From Ignavibacteriota bacterium (GTDB taxonomy: Bacteria; Bacteroidota; Ignavibacteria; UBA10030), in contig JAKEEG010000066.1 in NCBI GenBank assembly GCA_022616555.1, forward strand, positions 65,702-128,031: a stretch of DNA of 62,330 nucleotides, read 5' to 3'. Position 1 is the first letter of the stretch; each line of letters begins with the position of its first letter. This document shows, piece after piece, positions 32,801-44,800 of this stretch. Position numbers and translations under genes: made by a program. The notes beneath the pieces are model-generated. The model saw only the letters and a program-made list of their open reading frames with translations, was not told where the DNA came from and did no database searches.

Positions 32801-35800
32801 AGTGAGGGCATATTGGGTCCCGTGTACGACCTGCAGAATGGGTACTATCGTGTGTATTTCGAAGGAAGAACAGCGGGGACTCCGGATACCGTCCGAGTTG
32901 CCGTCAACGGTATTGAGCTGGATATTGCTTTGCCGACGATTCAAGTGATACCCGGCGCAATTTCTCCGGGGCAGTCTCAGGTTCTTGTTGGGTCATCACC
33001 GATACGAGTTGGCGAGACAACTCCGGTTACCCTCATCGCTCGTGACGATTATGGTAACAGGCTTACATCGGGGGGGATGACGGTAACGTTTGCGCTGGAG
33101 TCGTTCCCGTGGAGCGGAACGAGCAACGGTACGTTCAGCGCAGTAACGGACAGCAACAACGGAGCATACACAGCGTGGTTTACAGGTACGGTTGCAGGAA
33201 CTTCGCGGCTTATTGCCACGACGACAAATATTACTCCTTTAAACGCAAGGCCGGAGATCACCGTGCAAGGCTCTCCGACAATTGCTTCATTTTCACCGAC
33301 GACCGGCAGCGCCGGCACGACTGTAACCATTACAGGGTCGAACTTCAATTCAACTCCTACTAATAACATCGTTTATTTTGGAGCGGCAAAAGCAACTATA
33401 ACCGCTGGGACGACTACGTCTCTGACTGTCACAGTTCCCGCAGGCGCAACGTATGCGCCTATTACAGTTGCCGACCCGTCGAAAGACGTCGCTAACATTT
33501 CATCCGCATGGTTTGCGCCGACATTTTCCGGCGGCGATATTTTCTCTTCTTCTTCGATGCATCCCAAGCAGGATTACGCTGCCGGTGCAAATGCCAATGC
33601 TATTGCTGTCGCGGACATAGACGGTGATGGCAAGTCTGACCTCGTTACGTCGAATACCGGTGACAACACTGTGAGCGTCTATCGCTCTACGGGTTCTGCG
33701 GGTGTCGTTGCTTTTGCTACGCGGATAGACGTAGCCTCTGGGATTGCTCCACACGCGATTGCGGTTGGAGATTTTGATGGAGACGGAATGCAGGACCTCG
33801 CCTTCGTAAACAGCGGTGAATCCTCCTTCTCCATTCTTCAAAACACGAGCACAAGCGGGTCGATTTCATTCGCACCACGCGTTGATATAACGACCTCGGT
33901 TAACCCCAAAGCCCTAACCCTTGGCGACTTCGATGCGAACGGAGTTCTTGATGTCGCCGTGGGTTTCAACACTGAAATTCAGGTCTATCGCGCGCTGGGC
34001 TCGTTTATGTTTGGATCGCCCGTTGTGTTGTCGACCACGGATTCTTTGGAAGCGCTCGCTTCGGCGGATTTTAACGGCGATAGCAAACCCGAAATTGCTG
34101 CAGTTTCACCCAACACGAATTTGCTTACAGTCTACCAAAACACGAGCACGATAGGCAGTGTTTCGTTCGCTGGTGGGTCAGGGTATTCAACTGGTAATTT
34201 GCCAAGGGCGATTGCAGTCGGGGATTTAAATAACGACGGAAGCCTCGACATCGTCATTTCGAATGCCAGCAGCAATACGGTCTCCTATTTTCGTAATGTT
34301 TCTTCCGGAGGGAGCGTGGCGTTTAACGCAAAAACGGACGTCTCAACCGGCAACGAACCGTATGGGTTGTCTGTCGGCGAGATGAATGGTGACGGAAAGC
34401 TCGACCTCATCGTAATCAACAGCGCCGATGCCACAGTGTCGGTTTTCCAGAACATTGGCAGCGGGTCGTTTAGTCTTGCACCGGCCGCTACGTTTACAAC
34501 GGGAAACAGTCCGGTTGCAGTCGCAGTTGCCGACCTTGACGGCGATTCACGGTTCGATTTGGCGACGGTAAACTCGACAGCTGATTCTGTTTCGATTCTC
34601 CGTAGCCGCATCGACCAATTTTCGCTTACGCGCTCAACGATCAGTTTGTCCCAGTCTTCCGTTGTTTCCGATTCATCGATTACAATTACACTACAAGCAA
34701 AGGATATTAACGGCTCGAATGTGACAACAGGCGGCGCGACTGTCGCCTTCTTCACATCAGGTTCCGGCACAAGCACGATAACCATTGGCGCAGTGACGGA
34801 CAATAATGATGGGACATATTCCGCTTCCATAACAGGTGTTCTCGCCGGGACAGCTTTGAGCATTGGAGCCTCGGTGAATGGAGCTATCGTTACATCACAG
34901 CTCCCGGCAGTGACTGTAACGTATGGGCCTGCTGTTGCCGCAAACGCGTTCGTACAGATTGGCTCGTCTATTGGCCTCCATGAGCAAACGACTGTTTATC
35001 TCTACTCTGCAGACGCACACGGCAACGTTGTCGGGACTGGCGGAGAGTCTGTAGTTTTTTCGCTCACAGGATCTGGAACAAGCTCCGGCACATTCGGTCC
35101 TGTAACGGACAATGGCGACGGAAGTTATTCTGCAACCTTTACAGCAACAGTCGAAGGCAGCGCGAACGGTGTAACGGCAACATTTAACGGAACTCCGATT
35201 GCCACATCGATTCCGTCAGTTACCGTTACCGTGAGTCCGCCAGTGATCAATTCAGTGAGTGTTACATCCGGACTTGCCGGGTCGTCGGTTCTCATCTCCG
35301 GTAGTGGGTTTAATCCTACCACTTCCACAAATGATGTGTATTTTGGGAATGCGAAGGCAACGGTCACAAGCGCATCATCTACTTCACTAACCGTTACAGT
35401 TCCTACGGGAACTGTCTACGGTCCCGTTACGGTCAACGCGAACGGATTAACCGACCAATCCCAAACGTTTTTCTCCAAACAGTTTGTAAGTGAGGATAGT
35501 GTTATACGCTTTGATTCTACAAATACTATTTCGACAGGTTCTACGCCCCGTGGCGTCGTTGCAGCAGATTTTAATGAAGACGGTTACCTGGATATCGCCA
35601 CTGTCAATTTTGGAAACAGCGATATGACCATTGCTCTAGGGAATGGAGACGGCACATTAGCCAGTGGAACGACATTTACAACAGGGTGGACCGGAAGTAT
35701 TGGAACAAATTATATTACAGCAGGATACCTCAATAAGGACAGTCATGTTGATCTTGCTATTGCGGTTTTTGGTGATAGGCGTGTTAAAGTCTTTTTCGGA

Positions 35801-38800
35801 AATGGAGATGGCACATTCCCTTCGACGGTAATTAGTAACGATCTGGGTTTACTTCCCTTGGGAATTACCTCCGGTGACCTCAACAATGATGGCTGGCAGG
35901 ATTTGGTTGCGTCAACACCGTACAATAGCGGTTTTGGTGCTGCTAACGCAGTGACTCCAATTTTGAATTTCGCCGGATCCTTTTCAGGTATTACGTCTTC
36001 AGGTGCGGGCGCATTTCCGCAAGGGCTGGTGTTGGGGCATTTCAATTCGGATGGATTTCTTGATGTTGCGGTGGCTAGCAATAACGACGACGGCTTGACA
36101 GTTCGTTTGGGCGTCGGCAATGGCACGTTTACGGGCGGTAACACCTATAGCAATGGAGGCGGGTACGTTGCAGCGGGGGATTTCAACGGCGATGGAAATC
36201 TCGATCTTGTGACTGCCAAGTCAAATCTTTCCATCCATCTTGGCAATGGTAGTGGAGGGTTTACATTTTCAAATTCGTTTGCCTCCGGCAGCTCGCTTAA
36301 CCAACCTGCGGTTGCTGATTTTAACGGCGACGGTAAAATGGACATCGCAGTTGGAGTAGGCGGTAGTTTTAACATATCAGTCTATCCTGGAAACGGCGAT
36401 GGAACTTTTGGCTCTGCTGTCAATGTCACCGTCGAATCCGATCCCTTGGGAATTGCTGTTGGAGATTTTGATGCTAATGGGAAGCCAGACCTCGCCGTCG
36501 CAAATAGTGGTAGCAGCACAGCGTCGGTGCTTCTTAACACAACGACTTCCGGCGCAGCGTTTACACTGTCAACCACATCGCTTTCCTTTGGCGACGTTGC
36601 CTTGAACGAGCCTGTGCAGAATGCCGTGTATGTCACGAACAGCGGCATTACTGCATTGACGATTTCGTCTATTACATCTTCGAGCGCGGAATTCACGGTC
36701 TCCCCGACGAGTGACACAATCGCTGCAGGATTTACAGGGCAATTTATCATCATCGCAAACCCGACGAGTACAGGAGTGAAAAGCGCAAATATCATCTTTA
36801 CGCATAATCAGTCCGGTTCGCCGGACACGGTGCAAGTAACGGCAACAGGCGTGATTCTGCCGCCCGTAATATCGTCGTTCACTCCGAAATTCGGAGCTCC
36901 AGGCTCGTCCGTTACCATTCAAGGTTCGCATTTTGGTCCGGGTGTAGAGGACAACCTCGTCTACTTTGGTGGCTTCCCGGCAGAGATTACGTCTGCATCA
37001 ACCTCGCAGCTTGAGGTCAAAGTGCCTTCCGGTATGGCGTATGAGCGTGTGTTGGTGACTTCGAATAACAAAACTGTCGGCTCGCGCGACTTCTTTACAC
37101 TGCGATTTACTCCTTCCAGCCCGGGTATCAGTTTCTCATCGTCCTTGATTAATACCGGACTGACGGCGAATGTTTCAAATGGCGTTGCCGTCGGAGATTT
37201 TAACAACGATGGTGAGCTTGACCTCGTCGTAACCGGCGGTGCAGATAACTCGCTCTCCTTGTTGATATCGAATGGTGATGGGGGCTTCGATACACCTACT
37301 ATTCTCGCTATGAATGCAACCGCCAACAAGGTTGCGACGGCAGACATCGATGCCGATGGGTGGGTGGATATTATCGCCTCGAGCGGCGATAGCATTGCGG
37401 TGTTCCATGGGGTGGGTGAGGGTGGGTTCGATACTCCAACTATGACGTTTGCCGGTACATCGGTGAGCAATATTGCTGTCGCCGATTTCAACGGCGATGC
37501 TATACTGGATGTTGCCGTCGTGAGCACGGGAGAAAATAAAGTTGCGGTACTGCCCGGTAATGGCGACGGCACATTCGGTTCGCGCACGCTGTTAAACAGC
37601 GGGTATCAGGTGCGAGACGTTGTCGCAGCGGACTTTAATAACGACGGCAAGATGGATGTTGCCGTCACGAACGGGGCGCCGGGAGTCTCATCCAGATCGC
37701 CGTCGATTTTCTTGGGCAACGGTGATGGGACGTTCGGCTCGACAATCGATCACTCTCTTGTGTTCGTATTTGGTCCTGCCTATAAGATTGTTGCCGGCGA
37801 CTTTAACGGCGACGGCTCAATGGACCTTGCGGAAATGGTGTCCGATTTTCTTTCCATTATTACGATTTATACCGGAAATGGAAACGGGACAACATTCCTC
37901 CAAACTTATCAAATCGTCACTGTCTCATCCATATCGCTTGCCGCAGCAGATTTTAACGGTGACAGTTATCTCGACCTCGTAACAGTCCATAACGATGCGG
38001 GAGGAGGAGCCGTTTCGGTTATACTCGGACAGGGGAACGGATTCTTTAATGCCCCGGTATCGTTTGGCAGTGTTACGGGTGGCCAGCATTTGGTGACAGG
38101 TGACTTCAATGGTGATGATAAAGCGGATATTGTCACTGCGAACGCAACGGCGACATCCGGCAACACGGCGAATTTGTTCCTGAACAATATCATTCTTCCT
38201 TCCGGCGCGCCGACACTTGTTTCTCCCGCTATCGGCGCAACAGTGTCTTTAACTCCTACACTGAGTTGGAATACCGTTTCTGGCGCTTCAACCTATAACG
38301 TAGAGGTTGCTACAGACGCGTCATTTACCACGATTGTCTTTTCACAAAGCAGTATTGCGTCGACATCGGTCACGACAAGCCAGCTTTCCGGCAATACGGT
38401 GCACTACTGGCGGATTACCCCGGTCGGTAATTCGGGAGCGGTTGGCACCGTCTCGCTCACAAGAAACTTTACGACTGGGCTTAACATCCCGACACTCGTA
38501 GCCACCGGCTCAGGGACAGCGCTCTCGTTTAACGGTTTCAGTCAATATGTTTCTATACCGGATAATCCATCTCTGCGTTTAACTAATAATTTTACGCTCG
38601 AAGCATGGGTGTATCCGACAGGAAGCGGCAATCTGACGATCATCGACAAAGGGTTTTATAATTATCTCTTCTCGATTCGTTCAAACGGCGAGAATGGTTT
38701 AGGATTCTTTACCATCAATACCGGGTGGGTATACAGTGGTGGTACCATGCCGCTGAACCAATGGTCGCACGTCGCAGTGGTCGTTCAGTTCGGGACAAAC

Positions 38801-41800
38801 GGCGTGAAATTTTATCTGAACGGCACATTATTTGGAAGCGGTACTCTCCCCGGTGCGATTGCTTCTGATAATACGGAAGTGAACATCGGCAGGCAAGCTC
38901 CGGGCCACTGCGACTGTAATCTTTTCAATGGACACATGGATGAAGTCCGTATCTGGGGTGTTGCTCGAACGGCTTCGGAGATTGCAGAATCGTATAATCA
39001 AGAGCTCAACTCAACGAACGGTTTACTAGCGCATTATAAGTTCGACGAAGGTGCTGGGGCGACTGTGAGTGATGCCAGCGGCAATGGCAACACTGGAACG
39101 TTGATTAATGGACTAACATGGGTGACATCTGGTGCCACAATACAGGCTGTGGAGCCAACGACCTTAACGCTGAAGTGGAATACGGTAACAAATGCCGATT
39201 CGTACGGGCTGCAAGTGTCAACAGACACAAGCTTTGCTACGACGATTGTGAACCAGCAGAACATCGGCACGACGTCATATACCGTCAGTGGTTTATCGAC
39301 AAGCACAACGTACTACTGGCGCGTGAATGCCGCAAAACCGAACGACACAACGGCATATTCGACGGCGTCAAATTTTGTGACAATTCCCTCGCCGCCCTCC
39401 AGTGCGCCATCGCTCTTATTCCCGTTGGATGCAGCATTCAACCAGTCGTTGAACCTTACTTTTACTTGGGGCAGCATTTCCGGTGCAACGATGTATCGTG
39501 TGCAGGTGGCGACGGATAGTCTGTTCAATTCGATTATTGTCGACCAGTCCGAGGTCGGCGATACTTCTTATTCTCCTTCGGGATTGTTAAACAGCACCCT
39601 ATACTATTGGCGTCTAAGCGCGGGAAGCGAGGGGGGCTATGGCTTGTTCTCGTTGGCGCAAAGTTTTACCACTGTGCCGGCGGCCCTTGCGGCGCCTTCG
39701 CTTAGCGCTCCGCTTGCTGGAGCAACAAACCAACCGACGGCGTTCACCATTTCGTGGAACACGCTCAGCGGAGCATCTCATTACGGTCTGCAAATCGCTA
39801 CGGATAGTGTGTTCAGTTCGATAGTTGTGAACCAGGACTCGATTTCGGGCGCCTCCACCTCGGTTTCCGGACTGTCCACCAATACAGCGTATTATTGGAG
39901 AGTGCGCGGAATTAACATTGCCGGGTACGGTGATTTTTCAACTGTTCGACAATTCGAAACTATTACGGTAATTCCAAACGTACCCATGCCGGTGTCGCCG
40001 TTTGTTTCTGCTACGGACGTATCGCTTTCACTGACGCTTAGCTGGAACGCTGTGAGTGGGGCGAGCTCCTATTCGTTGCAGGTTTCGACAGATTCTCTCT
40101 TCTTGTCTACATTGATTGACCAGCAGGGGATTATTGACACAACATTTGCCCTGCAAAGCCTGTCGGCGGACTCGAAGTATTTCTGGCGGGTCCTTGCTAC
40201 GAATGCGGGTGGCATGAGCGCATACTCGGCTGCACGATCATTCACGACGCTTCCGTCAACGCACGCTGCGCCGTTGCTTGCTTCACCGAACGACGGCGTC
40301 ATCAACCAGTCCACGAATGCTATGCTGACGTGGAATAGCGTCTCAGGGGCATTAAGCTATCACTTGGAATTCTCCGATGATAACACGTTTACGACGGTCC
40401 AGCTTGATTCTGCAGGCTTAGCCGATACTTCCTTTGCACTTAACGGACTTGACGCTAATACGACATATTTCTGGCGTGTGAGTGCGACAAATAACGCTGG
40501 TGAAGGCTCTAACTCGGTGATTCGTTCATTCACAACATTGCCTGAGCCACCTGCTGCTCCATTGCTGGCTCTACCTGCTGACGGCAGCATTGACCTAGCA
40601 ACTGATATAATTTTGACGTGGAATACCATACTACTCGTTACATCCTATCGATTGCAATTGTCGGATGACAGCACATTCGCGACAAGTCTTATAGATGAAA
40701 ATGCGCTAGCAGACACGACATACGATACGAGCGGATTATCGTTGGGGACAACATATTTCTGGCGGGTGAGCGCAACAAACGCGGGAGGTACTGGTGTATT
40801 TTCTCCCGTGAGAAGTTTTGCAACATTGCCGGTTGTTCCATCCAGTCCAGTCTTGGCAACTCCGTTGGATCTTAGCATTGACCAAGCATTGAGTCTTGCT
40901 TTGACATGGAGTGCCATCCTCGGCGCCGATTCATATCATGTGCAAGTTGCGACCGATTCGGCCTTCAGTGCCTTAACTTCCGACCAGGCGGGGATATCAG
41001 GGACAGAACTTGCCCTAAGCGGGTTGAGCACGAGCACTGTGTATTACTGGCGAGTTAACGCCACAAATACCGGCGGCACAGGGGCGTTCTCAACTGTTCG
41101 GAAATTCACAACCTTGCCGCCTGTATCGGCAACACCGACGCTTACGACACCGTTGAATGGAGGAGTGGATATTGCACTCAATCCCACACTCAGTTGGAAC
41201 CCCTGTATCGACGCGCTTTCGTATCAATTGCAGGTTTCGACAGATAGCGCGTTCAGTACGACAGTCTTCGACCAGTCTGGTATTGCGGCAACATCGCAAT
41301 CCTTGAGCGGGTTATCGCCGGCAACGGTTTATTATTGGCGCGTGAACGCGGCAAACGCTGCAGGTACGAGTCCGTTTAGCATATACAATAAATTCACAAC
41401 GGCCCCGGCGATACCGGCCGTGCCCACTCTGGTTTCACCCGCTGACGCCGTAACAAATCAGCCGAGAACCATTACGTTGAATTGGGATGTCTCTCTAGGG
41501 GCTGCATCGTACCGGATCCAAATCTCTACGGACAATTCGTTCACCACGACGTTGGTTGATACGTCGGGAATGACCGGCACTGCTTACACAGCATTCAATC
41601 TTGCCGCTAACACAACCTATTACTGGCGCGTAAGTGCAACCAACCTTGGCGGGGAAAGCTCGTTGAGTTCGGCGCGGCAATTCAGCACTGTTCCGTCCGT
41701 CCCGTCAGCTCCGTTGCTTTCGTTCCCGTCGAATTCCGCAAGCAACATGCCGACAAGCTTGCTGCTGACGTGGAATTCCGTTTCCGGTGCGGATTCCTAT

Positions 41801-44800
41801 CATCTTCAAGTGGCCGGTGAACCGAGCTTTGCTTCGCTCTTGGTGGATACCACCGGGTTAACGGCCACGCTCTTCTTGCTTGAAGACCTTGAGCCAGACT
41901 CTACGTACTACTGGCGCGTAACTGCCGAAAATCTTGGCGGATCAAGTAATGTCTCATCGTCCAGATTGTTTTCAACGGCGGCATTGCCCCCGACGTCTCC
42001 GGTCCTTGCTCTGCCGCTCGATGATGCATTAGACCAGCCCCTAACACTGATGTTGCTATGGAACCCCATAGCGGAAGCGGAAACATATCGGGTGCAATTC
42101 GGCACCGATGTAACGTTTACGACGCCGTTGATTGATAGCACCGGGATTGATTCAACGCTGCTTACTCTTTCTAACCTGGATCGCAGCACGACATACTACT
42201 GGCGGGTCAGCGCAGTTAATAATACAGGCACGAGCATCTATTCGGACATTGCTAGTTTTGTGACGATTCCGCCAGTGCCCGGCGCTCCAACATTGTCTTT
42301 ACCGTTGAATGAAGCAGTTGATGTGTCCACGTCACTCGTGTTAAGCTGGGGCGAAATTCTTGATGCAACGTCATACAGGCTACAGCTTGCTAGCGACTCA
42401 TTGTTTACAGCGCTTATAACCGACCAAACCAGCGTTCTGGAAACAGAGTACTCTGTGAATTCTCTATCTTCAAACACGGTGTATTACTGGCGCGTGAGCG
42501 CGTTGAATGCGGGAGGCGAAGGCGCATTCTCTGCCGTCTCGAAATTTACCACAGCCCCGCCGCTGCCGGAAGCACCTGCGCTGCTTGCTCCTGCTAACAG
42601 CACTACAGAGCTGCCTATTCATCTCGCGGTGGAATGGGATTCGGTTGCTTGGGCGGATGTCTATAAGCTCCAAGTTGCGACAGACGCGAGTTTTACCAGT
42701 CTTGTTGTCGATCGTGATAGTCTTGTTACGACTACCGATTCACTCATAGGGCTTGCTTATAATACGACATATTACTGGCGTGCGAGAGCACAAAACGTAA
42801 CCGGTGCAAGCTCGTATTCAGATGTGTTTGTGTTCTCAACGGGTCAGGCTTTTGTCGGCATGCCTGAGCTTACATCTCCGGTGGATAGTGCGGGCGGTTT
42901 GCCCACAAGCGTGACGCTAAGCTGGAATCCTGCGGATAGCGCGACGTTCTACCATCTGCAAGTTGCAAGCGATGCGAACTTCGTAACGGTTGTTGTCGAT
43001 AAGGATAGCATAAGCAACACTTCTTATAACGTTGCCGGTCTTGCCAACGCTACGACGTATTGGTGGCGAGTACAAGGGAAAAATCCAGATGGAGCGAGCG
43101 CGTATTCCAACGCACGCAATTTTACAACCCAAGTGGCTATTCCAGTTGCTCCCGTGCTTATATCGCCAGCAAATGCTGCAGCCAATCGACCGAAAGCGTT
43201 GACGTTTACGTGGAACGCGGTTCCGGACGCGCAAATATACCGCCTGCAGGTCTCGCTCGATAGTCTATTTAGTTCAATAGTTGTGGACCATGATAGCCTA
43301 AGCCTGACCTCGGATTCAATTTCAACGCTAGCGTACAATACGACATATTATTGGCGCGTGAGAGCGGAGAACACTACAGGCGCGAGTCCGTATTCTGCGG
43401 CGTATAGATTTACAACTGGTGCCGCTTTCGTGGGTATCCCGCAGCTTCAGTCGCCTGCGGATGGCGCAACAGATTTATCAACCAGCTTGATGTTAAGCTG
43501 GAACGCGGCAGATAGCGCTACCTTCTATCAGCTCCAGGTTGCCACGGATTCTAACTTTACCGCGCTTGTTGTCAGCCAAGACAGCATCGTAGCGACATCC
43601 CATCAAGTAGCCGACCTTGCTAACTCTACAACCTATTGGTGGCGGGTGCAGGGGAAGACAACGGGAGGAGTGAGCGACTTCTCAACGGTACGGAGCTTTA
43701 CCACCATCATGGCTATGCCCGGGACGCCAGCTCTTACCGCTCCGGTGAATAACGCAATCAACCAGCCAACAGCGTTGGTATTGACGTGGGATGATGCTCA
43801 GAATGCCCAGACATATCGTCTGCAAGTTTCGTTGGATAGTTTGTTCAGCTCATTCGAAGTTGACCATGATAGCCTTACTGTTACCTCGGATTCCGTATCC
43901 GGACTTGCACACAAAACACGATACTATTGGCGTGTGAGTGCGGGCAACATCGCAGGTGTGAGTCCATATTCATCCGTTAACAGCTTTACGACCATCGTGG
44001 CAGTTCCGTCTGCGCCAACGTTGGCATTACCAATGAATAACGCAACGAACCAGGACACGACATTATCGTTTACGTGGAGCAGCGTTCCCGACGCGGAAAC
44101 CTATCGTCTGCAGGTGTCATACGATAGCCTGTTTAGCTTAATAGTGATTGACAACGATAGCCTGATAGCTACAGTAGATACTCTAACCGGGCTGGCGAAC
44201 AACACAACGTATTACTGGCGTGTCAGCGCGACAAATGTCGCGGGAGAAGGCCTGTTTTCTGCTGTGTATCGCTTTACTACTATCGTTACTGTACCGGCCG
44301 CGCCGACGCTCGTTTCGCCGGACAATAATGCGACAAACCAGCCGACAACATTGACTTTGAGCTGGAATGCAGCTGCCGGAGCGGAGCGCTATCGCTTGCA
44401 AGTCGCGCTCGATAGCGTTTTTAGCACAACCCTTGTGAATGTCGACACGGTACAATCCACGTCGTTTATGTTAGCCGACCTCGAGCTGGCAACGCGCTAC
44501 CACTGGCGGGTGAGCGCGGTGAATGTCGCCGGCGAAAGTCCGTTTTCAGAAGCGCGCAGCTTTATCACGACGCTGACAACGTCTGTGGAAGTGATTGCAG
44601 ACGGCGTTCCGTTGGTGTTTGCTTTGAGCCAGAATTACCCGAATCCGTTTAATCCTTCGACTAAGATTGAGTTCAGTCTTCCGGAAGCGGGACGGGTTTC
44701 GTTGCGAATTTATGATATTATGGGACGGGTGGTCTCCGAGCTGTATAACGGTGAAGCGGAGCCGGGCAAGCGGTACCGGGCTACGTTTGACGGAGCTGGT

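Noticed and set aside
38200-44600. Regular repeats that might be mistaken for a repeat array or CRISPR
   Set aside because: The period is about 280-290 bp, in frame and diverged; these are FnIII coding repeats. No CRISPR-like short repeats with unique spacers were seen anywhere.
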